Notes: generated by a model not told the origin, from the sequence alone. A DNA stretch of 64,000 nucleotides from Rhizobium sp. WYJ-E13 (GCF_018987265.1 NZ_CP076853.1:3251501-3315500), one strand, 5' to 3'. Positions 35,292 through 46,859 are shown, counted from the first letter of the stretch. A program made the numbers and translations.

Positions 35292-36731
35292 TCAGATGCC
35301 GCTCTGGCCGTCGGAACCGATATAGGCGATGCGCAGCATATTGGTCGCGCCCGGTGTGCCGAGCGGCACGCCGGCGGAGATGATGATGCGATCGCCCGGC
35401 TTGCCGAAGCCTTCCGCGGCAACGATTCGGCAAGCGCGATTGACCATGTCGTCGAGGTCGGTCGCATCATGCGTGACGACGCAATGCATGCCCCAGACGA
35501 CGGACAGGCGGCGTGCCGTCTTGATAATCGGCGACAGAGCGATGATCGGCACCTGCGGACGCTCGCGCGAAGCGCGCAGGCCGGTCGTGCCCGAAGAGGT
35601 GTAACAAACGATGGCCGACAGCTTCAGCGTCTCGGCGATCTGGCGGGCGGCAAGCGAGATAGCATCCGCGCCGGTTGCTTCCGGCTGGGCGCGCTGCGCG
35701 TAGATGATGCCGGGATAGTGCGGATCCTTCTCCACCGTGCTCGCAATCGAGGCCATCATCGAGACGGCTTCGACCGGATAAGCGCCGGATGCGGATTCGG
35801 CCGACAGCATGATCGCATCCGCGCCTTCGAAGACGGCGATGGAAACGTCAGACACTTCGGCTCGGGTCGGAACCGGCGAAGAAATCATCGATTCCAGCAT
35901 CTGCGTGGCGACGATGACAGGCTTGCCCGAACGGCGGCAGGAGCGGATGAGCTGCTTCTGAATGCCAGGAACAGCTTCGAGCGGCATTTCGACACCGAGG
36001 TCGCCGCGGGCGACCATCAGCGCGTCGGAAAGCTCGATGATTTCTTCGATGCGTTCCAGAGCCTGCGGCTTCTCGATCTTCGACATGATGCCGACGCGGC
36101 CACGGGCGATCTTGCGCACTTCGGCGAGGTCATCGGGGCGCTGGACGAAAGAGAGCGCCACCCAGTCGACGTCGTCGGTCGCAAGAACAGCGTCGAGGTC
36201 GGCACGATCCTTATCGGTCAGCGCACCGACGCCGAGCAGCGTGTCGGGCAGGCTGACGCCTTTGCGGTCGGAAATGCTGGTGCCGGCGATGACGGTCGTG
36301 ACAATGCTCTTGCCATCGCACTTTTCAGCGCGCAGCGCCAGCTTACCGTCATCAATCAGCAGCCGGTGACCCGGCTGAACGGCTTCGAGAATTTCAGGAT
36401 GCGGCAGGAAAACGCGCGTATTGTCGCCGGGGGTATCGTTGCTGTCGAGCGTGAAGGTCTGGCCGGGCTTCAGTTCCACCTTAACATTGGCGAATTTGCC
36501 GACGCGCAACTTCGGACCCTGAAGGTCCGCCAGAATGCCGATCGGCCGGCCAGACCGGGCTTCGACGGCGCGAATGCGCTGCACGAGCATACGCATCACA
36601 TCATGGCTCGCATGGCTCATGTTGATGCGGAAAATATCCGCCCCTGCCTGGTGCAGCTTCTCGATCATCGATTCCTCGGAGGAGGCGGGGCCGAGGGTGG
36701 CGAGGATTTTAACTTTGCGGTTACGCTTCAT
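35292..36731 (-). CDS. pyk: Pyruvate kinase
   Basis: 479 residues, full length. Landmarks: TLGPASS at the start, RINMSHA, the catalytic Lys/metal segment GIMSKIEKPQAL, MVARGDLGVEMPLEAVP and the PVIVATQMLESM loop, then the C-terminal allosteric domain. It converts phosphoenolpyruvate and ADP to pyruvate and ATP. The start ATG 36731 shares a base with the stop of the DUF1036 gene (TGATG); a TTG just before it is less likely. A good terminator follows. Confidence 0.97.
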   Translation of the reverse strand: MKRNRKVKILATLGPASSEESMIEKLHQAGADIFRINMSHASHDVMRMLVQRIRAVEARSGRPIGILADLQGPKLRVGKFANVKVELKPGQTFTLDSNDTPGDNTRVFLPHPEILEAVQPGHRLLIDDGKLALRAEKCDGKSIVTTVIAGTSISDRKGVSLPDTLLGVGALTDKDRADLDAVLATDDVDWVALSFVQRPDDLAEVRKIARGRVGIMSKIEKPQALERIEEIIELSDALMVARGDLGVEMPLEAVPGIQKQLIRSCRRSGKPVIVATQMLESMISSPVPTRAEVSDVSIAVFEGADAIMLSAESASGAYPVEAVSMMASIASTVEKDPHYPGIIYAQRAQPEATGADAISLAARQIAETLKLSAIVCYTSSGTTGLRASRERPQVPIIALSPIIKTARRLSVVWGMHCVVTHDATDLDDMVNRACRIVAAEGFGKPGDRIIISAGVPLGTPGATNMLRIAYIGSDGQSGI

Positions 36732-37216
36732 CAATTCTGGCTTTCTTGCGTCCCTGGGGTGTCGGAGAGTTGAACCATCCAGCTACCCTGGCGGCCCGTA
36801 TCGTATTCCTTGAATCCCATCTTTTGATAACCCCGGGCATAGCAGTCCTGCACGCCCGCGATCTTGAATTCATTTTCCGCCACGCACATCTGCACGTCAC
36901 CCGTCCATCGGCCTCCCCGGGCGGCATCTTCTGCATAGAGGTAATAATAACGCGACTGTAATTCTCCCTCGATCAGCGTGGCGCAGGTCGTTGCCGGCAC
37001 CTGCCACCAGCCCTCCGTGATCCAGCCTTCCTTCGCGCGATATCCGATCGCAACGCCAACCAGATTTTGCGTACCATTGCATACACGGAAATCCGCGCGC
37101 GCGGCATCGGCGATGAAGAACGGCGAAACGGCTGCAAGAGCGAACAATGCGAGACGGACCAGCGGCCCGGACCGCGTGAGGAAACTTGGCGCGGCTTGGA
37201 TCAACACGGCTCCCAA
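36731..37216 (-). CDS. DUF1036 exported protein
   Basis: 161 residues: a signal peptide (PLVRLALFALAAVSPFFIAD, cleavage near ARA-D) and a DUF1036 domain with FRVCNGTQNLVGVAIGYR, GWWQVPATTCATL and YYYLYAEDA. It has four Cys in the mature part (VCN, TTCA, QMCV, QDCY) likely paired as disulfides. It lies directly upstream of pyk with a one-base stop/start overlap, so it is co-transcribed with it. Function is unknown. Confidence 0.9.
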   Translation of the reverse strand: MGAVLIQAAPSFLTRSGPLVRLALFALAAVSPFFIADAARADFRVCNGTQNLVGVAIGYRAKEGWITEGWWQVPATTCATLIEGELQSRYYYLYAEDAARGGRWTGDVQMCVAENEFKIAGVQDCYARGYQKMGFKEYDTGRQGSWMVQLSDTPGTQESQN

Positions 37217-37398
37217 ATAGCTCCACGGTTATTCGTTGTCCGTGTCTTCTTGCGCCGCCGTCAAGCGAAAGTCAACGCGATGCTAATCGATTATATTTCC
37301 TTTCATAACCGTCTGCTGAGCGCATCCCGTCGCGCTGACCCTGCCCATCGCGCTTGAACCGGCCGAACGCGCATGCAATCACTGGCCGAAGACGCGAA

Positions 37399-38208
37399 AT
37401 GACAATCGGCAATTTCCTGATGAACCACTTCCAATCCTTCGAAACCCTACCCGGCCAACATGACAAAGGCATGGTGATCCTCGGCGATCATGCCATGAAC
37501 CGCCTGCCCGAACGATATGGACGGCTCGGCCTGCCGGAAAGCGCCTTTCTCAGGCATATTGCTTACGACATCGGCATCGAGGGCCTGACCCGCCGGCTTT
37601 GTGCGCAACTGGGCGTACCGGGTGTACTCGGCGGTTTTTCGCGCCTGCTGATCGACCCCAACAGAGGTGAGGATGATCCGACCCTGGTCATGAAGATATC
37701 TGATGGCGCCATTATCCCCGGCAACCATCCAATCACCCGGGAAGAGTGGAATTACCGGATCGAGGCCTTTCACAGACCCTATCACAATGCCGTGTCGGAG
37801 ACGATCGACAGGGTGGCGAATGCGACCGGCAAGGCGCCGCTGGTGCTCTCCTTGCACTCCTTCACGCCCGCCTGGAAGGGCGTTCCCCGCCCTTGGCATG
37901 CCGCAGTGCTTTGGGATAGCGACGACCGCGCCGTTCGTCCATTGCTTGACAAACTGCGCGCCGATCCCGATCTCCTCGTCGGTGACAACGAACCCTATGA
38001 CGGTGCGCTGAAGGGTGACACCATGTACCGCCATTGCATGATCACGGGCATCCCACACGCGCTTCTGGAAGTGCGCCAGGACCTCATCGGCAACGACACC
38101 GGCATCGAGGAATGGGCGGCGCGTCTGGCCCCTATCTTTGCCGACATGAACGCCGATCCAGCCCTTCATGCATACAGCGTGCACGCTTCACGCACCGGCC
38201 CCTATTGA
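37399..38208 (+). CDS. N-formylglutamate amidohydrolase family protein
   Basis: 269 residues with family motifs: VILGDHAMNRLP (early metal site), LLIDPNRGEDDP, LSLHSFTP, GDNEPYDG and IPHALLEVRQDLI. Relatives hydrolyse N-formyl-L-glutamate in histidine breakdown, but no hut gene is near, so the substrate may differ. The start at 37399 is the first ATG giving the normal fold; a TTG 15 codons upstream is unlikely. It is followed within 20 bases by DUF1244. Confidence 0.88.
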   Translation: MTIGNFLMNHFQSFETLPGQHDKGMVILGDHAMNRLPERYGRLGLPESAFLRHIAYDIGIEGLTRRLCAQLGVPGVLGGFSRLLIDPNRGEDDPTLVMKISDGAIIPGNHPITREEWNYRIEAFHRPYHNAVSETIDRVANATGKAPLVLSLHSFTPAWKGVPRPWHAAVLWDSDDRAVRPLLDKLRADPDLLVGDNEPYDGALKGDTMYRHCMITGIPHALLEVRQDLIGNDTGIEEWAARLAPIFADMNADPALHAYSVHASRTGPY

Positions 38209-38225
38209 GTAAAAGGACCTGGCCC

Positions 38226-38531
38226 ATGACCACGCTCAGCAAGGAACAGAAGACGGAATTCGAGGCTGCCGCCTTCCGCCGGCTGATCGCGCATCTTCGC
38301 GAACGAACCGACGTGCAGAATATCGATCTGATGAATCTTGCCGGCTTCTGCCGAAACTGCCTGTCCAACTGGTATCGTGAGGCTGCGGAAGCTGAAGGCA
38401 TCGCCGTCACGAAGGACGAATCGCGCGAGATCGTCTACGGGATGCCCTACGAGGACTGGAAGAACCTTCATCAGACGGAAGCATCGCCTGTGCAAAAGGC
38501 AGCTTTTGAGGTGAACAACCCGCATAAATAG
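38226..38531 (+). CDS. DUF1244 family protein
   Basis: 101 residues matching DUF1244: [36 protein letters not shown] and [13 protein letters not shown]. The C-x-x-C pair could hold a metal or a disulfide. The family is helical and has no known function. It lies 17 bases after the amidohydrolase gene and is probably in the same operon. Confidence 0.93.
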   Translation: MTTLSKEQKTEFEAAAFRRLIAHLRERTDVQNIDLMNLAGFCRNCLSNWYREAAEAEGIAVTKDESREIVYGMPYEDWKNLHQTEASPVQKAAFEVNNPHK

Positions 38532-38620
38532 GCCATGCGGACTCAAATCGCCTTGACGCTGGCTGCACTTCGCGGCAGTCACTGGCGGCCGAATGCATAT
38601 CCCGAAATCAGGAGAACACG

Positions 38621-38884
38621 ATGTCTGATGCACATGGCGTCGCCCGCGATCAGCTCCGCGCTTTTGTCGAGCGTATTGAACGCCTGGAAGAAGAAAAGAA
38701 AACAATCGCCGACGACATCAAGGACGTCTATGGCGAAGCCAAGGGCATGGGCTTCGACACCAAGATCCTCAAGAAGGTCGTTGCGCTCCGCAAGAAGGAC
38801 GAGCAGGAACGGATGGAGGAAGATGCGATCCTCGACACCTACCTGCACGCCCTCGGCATGATCGAATCCCCGCCGGAAGGCTGA
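38621..38884 (+). CDS. gapR: GapR (DUF2312) nucleoid-associated protein
   Basis: 87 residues, entirely helical and charged, with the DUF2312 core [20 protein letters not shown] and [20 protein letters not shown]. GapR forms a clamp round overtwisted DNA ahead of polymerases in Caulobacter and is essential in many alphaproteobacteria. A good AGGAGA site precedes ATG 38621, and a clear terminator follows. It has its own 89-base spacer from DUF1244. Confidence 0.95.
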   Translation: MSDAHGVARDQLRAFVERIERLEEEKKTIADDIKDVYGEAKGMGFDTKILKKVVALRKKDEQERMEEDAILDTYLHALGMIESPPEG

Positions 38885-38910
38885 GTATCAGTCATCTGCT
38901 TTTCCCGAGG

Positions 38911-38929
38911 AGCCACCGCTTTGGTGGCT
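38911..38929 (+). terminator. Terminator for gapR
   Basis: A 7-bp stem AGCCACC/GGTGGCT followed by TTTCTTTTGG, 26 bases after the gapR stop. Confidence 0.85.
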
Positions 38930-38986
38930 TTTCTTTTGGTCCCATCAAAATGTCGGCACCAATTTTCGCCTTGCCGGCAGCCACAA

Positions 38987-39025
38987 AAGCAAAAGCCGCC
39001 GGACATTGTTCGGCGGCTTTTGCTT
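38987..39025 (-). terminator. Strong terminator for the DUF882 gene
   Basis: A perfect 15-bp stem AAGCAAAAGCCGCCG/CGGCGGCTTTTGCTT with a 9-base loop. On the minus strand it ends in GGCTTTTGCTTTTG, 17 bases after the DUF882 stop. It can also back up the gapR terminator. Confidence 0.85.
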
Positions 39026-39042
39026 GTTCGGGTATAAGCGGA

Positions 39043-40920
39043 TCAGCGCGTGTTGAACTTGCGCACTTCCATGAAATTGACGGCCGTGCCGCTGAAGCGG
39101 GCGGGATCGACCGAAGCAGTCTTCTGGAAGCCTTCGGCATAAACCGCGGTCGGCTGGGCGCGCAGCGTCTGACTGACAAAACGTGGGGCCTGGACCTTTT
39201 TGGAGGCCATTTCCAGGCGGGCGTTGGTGAGAGCCCACTGCGAGATCATCTTCTGCGTCAGCTTCGGCTCCGTACGCACCGTCTGGCGGCTTTCATCGGC
39301 AGCCACCGCTTCCTGCTTCGTCGGACGGCCACCCTTGGTGGGCAGGCCCTGCGCAACCGGACTGTCGACGACAGTAGGCTTCGGCGCTACGACCGGTGCA
39401 GCAAAGCTCGCAGACTTCGCCATCGGCGCGAGTGCGGCAAGCTGTAGCGGCGGCTTGTCGAGTGCCGGCGGGTTCTTCGGCGCGGCAGCGTTGATCGCCT
39501 GCTCCACTGTCTGCGGCTCAGAAGGCGCGTTCAAAGCAACCTGCGTGTCTCCGCTCTCATCCTGCTGCTTTGCAAGTGCTGCCACCATGGCTGGCGAAAG
39601 CGTATCCTGATCAGCCTCGTCTTCCGCTGCTTCAGGATCGGCATTCTGTGCAGCAAGCAGGTTTTCGGCAACGGCCGGACGCTCGACTGGGGTCGGAACG
39701 CCCGCCGACATCAAGTTCGGATCGACGGAGGCGAGTTCGGCATCCCCCGGAGCACGACGCTGCCCAAGGAGCGACGGAACCGGAATGCTGTAACCGCTAA
39801 GATCTGCGAAATGCTCCGGTCCCTGCGGCTGGCCCGCCGGCATGGCGGCAAGAGCCTGCTGGGCGGCGTTACCCGCAGACGGCGGCACCAGGGCATTGGC
39901 AACCTCGTTGCCGGCAAGCTGGTTGCTGAAAGCCGGGCGAACCTGCGGCACCGGTGCGTTCACGCTTGCGACTTCGGTCTGCGGCTGAGGTTCATCAACT
40001 GCCGGGACAGCCTCAGCCTTCGGCGGTGTTGCCTTGGCGACAGCCACCGGTGTGCTATCCTCCGAATTATCCTCTTCCTCGTCGGCGCCGCCACCAAAGA
40101 GGTAGGCAAACAGTGTCTTCTGCTTGCGAGGTGCGTCATCGGAAACGGAAGCGCCGGCGCTTGCCATCATGATCTGGCTGCCGTTTGCCATGCGGCGCTT
40201 GTAATCGGCCATCGCCTGCTGATAACCCGGCAGCGGCTTGCCATCCGCGGGGATATGGATGGTATTTCCATCAGGGAAGAGCCTGACGAGTTCGTCACGA
40301 CTCATGCGCGGCCAGGCGCGAACGCCGCCGACATCCATATGCACGAAAGGCGAACCGGACTTCGGATAGAAACCGACGCCGCCAACCTGCATCTTCATGC
40401 CGATACCGCGCAGCGTGGCGAGCTTCACGTCGGGAATGAAGAAGTCCATCGCCTTGCCGAGCATGTGCTGGCTCTTTTCGGCGACACCGGACTTACGCGA
40501 ACGGCCACGCAACATCTCGTTGGTGGCAGGCGAGCGGAAACCGCAGACGACGTTGATGTAATCCCTCGAGCCGGACTGGCGGTAAACTTCCCAGATGAGG
40601 TCGAAGAGGCGCGGGTCCATCTTCGTCGGCTGATTCTTGCGCCAGTCGCGAAGGAAGCGGTTGAGCTGCTCCAGACCCTTCGGGTCGAACTTGCCGTTGC
40701 GCTTGTAGGTGATGACCGCCTTTTCGCCGGTATGAATGAAATAGAGCTTCAGGCTGCGGGTATCGCCTGCAGCCTGAGACGGTGTGCTTACGAATACAGG
40801 CGAGGAAACCGCGAGCGCAAGAAGGGCGGCCGCTGCCGTCCTAACTGCCTTTCCGCCAATCTTGGCGCACAAACGCCAACTCAAGCGCGAAAGCTTGGTA
40901 TTCCCATTCAAATTCGGCAA
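39043..40920 (-). CDS. DUF882 (M15-like peptidase) protein with long disordered tail
   Basis: 625 residues. A signal peptide or anchor (AAAALLALAVSSPVFVS) is followed by a DUF882/YcbK-type M15 domain at about 55-230, with metal ligands in SQHMLGKAMDF (H...D) and FVHMDVG. Relatives are murein peptidases. The remaining 390 residues are low complexity, rich in Ala, Pro, Val and Gln, with no further domain; bacterial YcbK itself has no such tail. It should act in the periplasm on the cell wall. Confidence 0.92.
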   Translation of the reverse strand: MPNLNGNTKLSRLSWRLCAKIGGKAVRTAAAALLALAVSSPVFVSTPSQAAGDTRSLKLYFIHTGEKAVITYKRNGKFDPKGLEQLNRFLRDWRKNQPTKMDPRLFDLIWEVYRQSGSRDYINVVCGFRSPATNEMLRGRSRKSGVAEKSQHMLGKAMDFFIPDVKLATLRGIGMKMQVGGVGFYPKSGSPFVHMDVGGVRAWPRMSRDELVRLFPDGNTIHIPADGKPLPGYQQAMADYKRRMANGSQIMMASAGASVSDDAPRKQKTLFAYLFGGGADEEEDNSEDSTPVAVAKATPPKAEAVPAVDEPQPQTEVASVNAPVPQVRPAFSNQLAGNEVANALVPPSAGNAAQQALAAMPAGQPQGPEHFADLSGYSIPVPSLLGQRRAPGDAELASVDPNLMSAGVPTPVERPAVAENLLAAQNADPEAAEDEADQDTLSPAMVAALAKQQDESGDTQVALNAPSEPQTVEQAINAAAPKNPPALDKPPLQLAALAPMAKSASFAAPVVAPKPTVVDSPVAQGLPTKGGRPTKQEAVAADESRQTVRTEPKLTQKMISQWALTNARLEMASKKVQAPRFVSQTLRAQPTAVYAEGFQKTASVDPARFSGTAVNFMEVRKFNTR

Positions 40921-41099
40921 CTCGATCCCCGTCAGACAGTCAATGTCCCGTGCTGTCTCAAATGGCTGTCAATTGCGGTCACACGATGGCAAAAATGCCA
41001 CACATGATCAACCTTTTCTTTACATAGTGAACGAGCCGCTAACAAGTGGTTTATGGCGAGTAACCAAACATGGTTGCCTATTTCTTAACAAAAACGCCT

Positions 41100-42644
<1,545 letters not shown>

Positions 42645-42852
42645 TGTCGCCTCACTTCATGCGAAACCATAGAGCGCACTCTGACAGAAAGGCTTGAACA
42701 TCCAGTTTTGAGAAACAATTGCATTTTAACGACTACGACAGGCCGTTTTCGTGCCGTAACAGGGCCTTTTTCGCGCCGAAAAACCCTTGCTGACAGGCGT
42801 TACGACGCTTAGACAGTCAAACCTGTTATAAAAGAGAAAGAGGAACCGCCCC

Positions 42853-44706
42853 ATGAGACACACGCTTGCGCACGCCGATCTTCACCTTTCGGCAACGGCT
42901 CCCGCCGCAGCGGCAGCCCCGGCTCTGGGCGAGCTTCCGACCTGGAAGCTGCAGGATCTTTACCCTTCGGCCACCTCCACCGCCTTCGTCTCCGATATGG
43001 AAAAGGCCGGCAAGGCTGCTTCGGATTTCGAGGACAAATGGAAGGGCAAGCTTGCCGACGCGGCCGAAAAGAAGGGCGAGGAAGGCATCGGCCAGGCGCT
43101 GAAGGAATATGAGGCGCTCGATGAGATCATGGGCCGCCTCGGCTCCTTCGCCGGCCTCACCTATTTCTCTGATACCTCCAATCCTGCAAACGGCAAGCTC
43201 TACGGTGATGTTCAAGCCAAACTGACAGAATATTCCGGCCGCCTGCTTTTCTTCGCGCTGGAGCTGAACCGCATCGACGATGCTGTTATCGATGCCTGCA
43301 TGACGAACGATCCGCTTGCCGGCCATTACCGCCCCTGGCTGGTCGATCTGCGCAAGGACAAGCCGTATCAGCTCGAAGACAAGCTGGAGCAGCTCTTCCT
43401 CGAAAAGTCGATGACGAGTGCTGCCGCCTTCAACCGCCTGTTCGATGAAACGATGGCAGAACTGCGTTTCGAGGTCGACGGCGAAAAGCTGCCGCTCGAA
43501 GTGGCGCTGAACATGCTTCAGGAAAAGGATCCGGAGGTACGCCGCAAGGCGGCGATGGCGCTCGCCGAAACTTTCAAGACCAATATCCGCACCTTCACGC
43601 TCATCACCAATACGCTCGCCAAGGACAAGGAAATCGCCGATCGCTGGCGCGGCTTCGAAGACATCGCCGATAGCCGCCATCTGGCAAACCGCGTCGAGCG
43701 CGAAGTCGTCGATGCCCTCGCCGCAGCTGTGAAGGAGGCCTATCCGCGCCTCTCGCATCGCTATTACAAGATGAAGGCGAAATGGCTCGGCATGGATCAG
43801 ATGAATTTCTGGGATCGCAATGCGCCGCTTCCGGAAACCTCGAACGCCCTCATCTCCTGGTCCGAAGCCAAGGACACCGTGCTTTCCGCCTACGCCAATT
43901 TCGCGCCGGAAATGGCTGATATCGCCAGGCGCTTCTTTGATGAACAGTGGATCGATGCGCCCGTTCGCCCCGGCAAGGCGCCGGGCGCCTTCGCCCATCC
44001 GACTGTTCCGTCCGTCCATCCCTATGTACTCGTCAACTATATGGGCAAGCCGCGCGATGTCATGACGCTTGCCCATGAACTCGGCCACGGCGTGCATCAG
44101 GTCCTTGCCGGCGCGCAAGGTGCCCTCATGTGCCAGACGCCGCTGACCCTTGCCGAAACCGCTTCCGTCTTCGGCGAGATGCTGACCTTCCGCGCACTGC
44201 TGGACCGGACGACTGACAACCGTGAACGCAAGGCGATGCTGGCCCAGAAGGTCGAGGACATGATCAACACGGTCGTGCGCCAGATCGCCTTCTACGAATT
44301 CGAGCGCAAGGTCCACACCGCCCGCAAAGCCGGCGAACTGACCTCAGACGACATCGGCGAGTTCTGGCTCTCCGTCCAGTCTGAAAGCCTCGGCCCGGCC
44401 ATCAAGATTTCCGAGGGCTACGAGACCTATTGGGCCTATATTCCCCACTTCATCCATTCGCCCTTCTATGTCTATGCCTATGCTTTCGGCGACTGCCTGG
44501 TGAACTCGCTCTACGCCGTTTACCAGAAGGCCGAGACGGGCTTTCGGGAGAAGTATTTCGAACTGCTGAAAGCCGGCGGCACCAAGCATCATTCCGAACT
44601 GCTGAAGCCCTTCGGCCTCGACGCGACCGATCCTTCCTTCTGGAGCAAGGGCCTGTCGATGATCGAAGGCCTGATCGACGAACTCGAGGCACTGGACAAG
44701 GCATAA
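42853..44706 (+). CDS. pepF: Oligoendopeptidase F (M3B metallopeptidase)
   Basis: 617 residues, the normal size of the M3B family. The zinc site HELGHGVHQ lies at about 408-416 with the third ligand expected in ETASVFGEML. The N-terminal GELPTWKLQDLYPS is typical of alphaproteobacterial members. It degrades peptides of about 7-17 residues in the cytoplasm. AGAGG precedes ATG 42853. It leads a possible run of genes that includes pabB, 34 bases downstream. Confidence 0.95.
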   Translation: MRHTLAHADLHLSATAPAAAAAPALGELPTWKLQDLYPSATSTAFVSDMEKAGKAASDFEDKWKGKLADAAEKKGEEGIGQALKEYEALDEIMGRLGSFAGLTYFSDTSNPANGKLYGDVQAKLTEYSGRLLFFALELNRIDDAVIDACMTNDPLAGHYRPWLVDLRKDKPYQLEDKLEQLFLEKSMTSAAAFNRLFDETMAELRFEVDGEKLPLEVALNMLQEKDPEVRRKAAMALAETFKTNIRTFTLITNTLAKDKEIADRWRGFEDIADSRHLANRVEREVVDALAAAVKEAYPRLSHRYYKMKAKWLGMDQMNFWDRNAPLPETSNALISWSEAKDTVLSAYANFAPEMADIARRFFDEQWIDAPVRPGKAPGAFAHPTVPSVHPYVLVNYMGKPRDVMTLAHELGHGVHQVLAGAQGALMCQTPLTLAETASVFGEMLTFRALLDRTTDNRERKAMLAQKVEDMINTVVRQIAFYEFERKVHTARKAGELTSDDIGEFWLSVQSESLGPAIKISEGYETYWAYIPHFIHSPFYVYAYAFGDCLVNSLYAVYQKAETGFREKYFELLKAGGTKHHSELLKPFGLDATDPSFWSKGLSMIEGLIDELEALDKA

Positions 44707-44740
44707 GACCGCCCAGACCCGCAGCTTCGCTGGAAAGGCA

Positions 44741-45901
44741 ATGGCAGCGCCCGACCCCTTCATTTTGTTCCGGGACGATACGACCGGCGAAGTCATGCTC
44801 TTCGCCGGCCCCGAAGATATCATCATCGCCCGCAAGCGCGCGGAATTCCTGCCGGCGCTCAAGCGGATGGAGGAGGCGCGAAAAGCCGGCAAATGGATTG
44901 CCGGTTATCTCGCCTATGAGGCAGGCCATCTTTTCGAAAAAAAACTCTATCCCTTTGCTGAAGAAAACCGAGAGACGCCGCTGTTGCTATTCGGCGTCTT
45001 TGATGCGCCGCAGCCGGATGATCATCCTCTCGCAAGGCCGCGGCAGCGCCACGAAAACGGGGAATTCCTGACCGCACCGAAGGCCGGTTGGAATTTCGCT
45101 ATATATAAAGAGCGTTTCGAACGCCTCCACCGGCATCTGCGCCTCGGCGATATCTATCAGGCCAACCTGACGATGCCGATCGAAGCCCGCTGGAGCGGCG
45201 ATCCGCTCGCCGCCTTCTGGTCGCTGATCGACCGCCAGCCTGTGAAATACGGTGCGTTTGTCAATCTCGGCGGCCCCATCATTCTTTCTCGCTCTCCGGA
45301 ACTGTTTTTCCGTACCGACGAGAATGGCTGGATCGAGACGCATCCCATGAAGGGCACGGCCAAACGCGGTGCGACACCTGCCGAAGATGCCGAAATCGTC
45401 GAAGCGATGAAGGCCGACATCAAGACGCAGGCGGAGAACCGCATGATCGTCGATCTCTTGCGCAACGATATCTCACGCATCACCGAAGTCGGTACGCTCG
45501 ACGTTCCCAAACTCTTTGACATTGAGACTTATGCCACAGTCCACCAGATGGTGAGTCACGTGCAGGCGAAGCTCCTGCCCGATCTTTCCGTCAGCGACAT
45601 ATTCGCCGCACTCTTCCCCTGCGGCTCGATTACCGGCGCGCCGAAGATACGCGCTATGGAAATCCTCCACGACCTCGAAGACACGCCGCGTGATGCCTAT
45701 TGCGGCGCGATCGGCATGATCTCGCCCGGTGGCGCCATGCGCTTCTCCGTCAGCATCCGCACTATGACGCTGTTCGATAGCGGCAGGGCCGTCTTCAATG
45801 TCGGCGGTGGCATCGTCTTCGATTCCACCGCCGCAGCGGAATTTGAGGAATGCCTGCTCAAGGCCCGCTTCGCCGTCGGCGACCAATGGATTGCCCGATG
45901 A
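44741..45901 (+). CDS. pabB: Aminodeoxychorismate synthase component I
   Basis: 386 residues of the chorismate-binding family: HPMKGTAKRG, ENRMIVDLLRNDISRI, GSITGAPKIRAMEI and CGAIGMISPGG. The N-terminal half is shorter than in anthranilate synthase, matching PabB. It makes aminodeoxychorismate for p-aminobenzoate and folate with ammonia from PabA, which is not encoded here. Its stop overlaps the next gene start by ATGA. Confidence 0.94.
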   Translation: MAAPDPFILFRDDTTGEVMLFAGPEDIIIARKRAEFLPALKRMEEARKAGKWIAGYLAYEAGHLFEKKLYPFAEENRETPLLLFGVFDAPQPDDHPLARPRQRHENGEFLTAPKAGWNFAIYKERFERLHRHLRLGDIYQANLTMPIEARWSGDPLAAFWSLIDRQPVKYGAFVNLGGPIILSRSPELFFRTDENGWIETHPMKGTAKRGATPAEDAEIVEAMKADIKTQAENRMIVDLLRNDISRITEVGTLDVPKLFDIETYATVHQMVSHVQAKLLPDLSVSDIFAALFPCGSITGAPKIRAMEILHDLEDTPRDAYCGAIGMISPGGAMRFSVSIRTMTLFDSGRAVFNVGGGIVFDSTAAAEFEECLLKARFAVGDQWIAR

Positions 45902-46527
45902 CAGATCTTTCGCTGATCGAAACGCTGCGCTGGCAACCGAACGAAGGGTTCATTCGCCTGCGCCTGCATCTCGCCCGCCTCTCTCGCTCCGCCCGCCGCA
46001 TCGGTTTTCCCGAGCCGCTGGATGCGGCTGCCAAGTTGGAAGATGCGCTGAAGGGGGAGCACGAACCGCGCCGTGTCAGGCTGACGCTTGACCATCAGGG
46101 CCATATCGACGTTACCACGGCGCCCTTCGTCCCGCTTCCGCCCGACGCCGTCTGGACCCTCCGTATCTCGAACACCCGTATCGATTCCGCCGACAGGCTG
46201 CTGCGCATCAAGACCACGCGCCGTGGCATCTACGAGGCAGCACGCGCCGAGTTCACACAGCAACAGGCGGATGAAGTCATCCTGCTCAATGAGCGGCAGG
46301 AAGTCTGTGAGGGAACCATCACGTCCGTTTTCCTTGATGACGGTACCGGCATTCTCAAGACACCGCCGATCTCCTGCGGCCTACTCGCTGGCGTGCTGCG
46401 CACCGAGCTCATCTGCCAGCGCAAGGCCCGCGTTGGTCGCATCACGCTCGATGATCTCGACAATGATACGCTTTACGTTGGAAATTCGCTGCGCGGGCTG
46501 ATCCGCGCCACGCTGCAAAAGGACTGA
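45898..46527 (+). CDS. Aminodeoxychorismate lyase-like (class IV aminotransferase)
   Basis: 209 residues of the fold type IV PLP enzymes, shorter than typical PabC (about 270). The Schiff-base Lys is in RIKTTRRGIYE, and EVILLNERQEVCEGTITSVF holds the usual E-G-T-I-T-S strand. It should split aminodeoxychorismate to p-aminobenzoate and pyruvate, which fits the coupled pabB gene. The ATGA overlap supports the start. Two functions in one order suggests the last two steps of pABA synthesis. Confidence 0.9.
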   Translation: MTDLSLIETLRWQPNEGFIRLRLHLARLSRSARRIGFPEPLDAAAKLEDALKGEHEPRRVRLTLDHQGHIDVTTAPFVPLPPDAVWTLRISNTRIDSADRLLRIKTTRRGIYEAARAEFTQQQADEVILLNERQEVCEGTITSVFLDDGTGILKTPPISCGLLAGVLRTELICQRKARVGRITLDDLDNDTLYVGNSLRGLIRATLQKD

Positions 46528-46529
46528 GC

Positions 46530-46814
46530 ATGTTTATTCTCTCCCTGACCTATGTGAAGCCGAACGAAGAGGCCGATAGGCACATGGAGCCGCATATGGC
46601 GTGGGTAAAGGAGGGATATGCCAGGGGCTGGTTCCTCGCCTCCGGCCGCAAGGTGCCGCGCACCGGCGGCGTCATCCTCGCCGTCGGCGACCGCGCGTTG
46701 ATCGAAACCTATGTGGCGTCCGATCCCTTTATCATTCATGGCGTCGCCGAATATGACGTCACCGAAGTCGCGCTGACCACGGTGACCGAAGGGCTGGAGG
46801 CTTTGAAACGCTGA
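46530..46814 (+). CDS. YciI-family small protein
   Basis: 94 residues of the YciI fold: LSLTYVKPNEEADRHMEPHMAWV with the family's His, and ILAVGDRALIETYVASDPF. Relatives are possible hydrolases or chlorophenol-type enzymes with unknown roles in most bacteria. It starts only three bases after the pabC-like stop, so it is likely in the same operon. Confidence 0.92.
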   Translation: MFILSLTYVKPNEEADRHMEPHMAWVKEGYARGWFLASGRKVPRTGGVILAVGDRALIETYVASDPFIIHGVAEYDVTEVALTTVTEGLEALKR

Positions 46815-46859
46815 GCCGCAACCGCGCCGGCTGGTTATCGGTCTCAAAAGGGAGCGGCG

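Noticed and set aside
40975..41005. Sigma-54 promoter near the NtrC-type regulator
   Set aside because: TGGCAAAAATGCCA resembles half a -24 box but the -12 GC element and spacing are missing; it is just a short palindrome.
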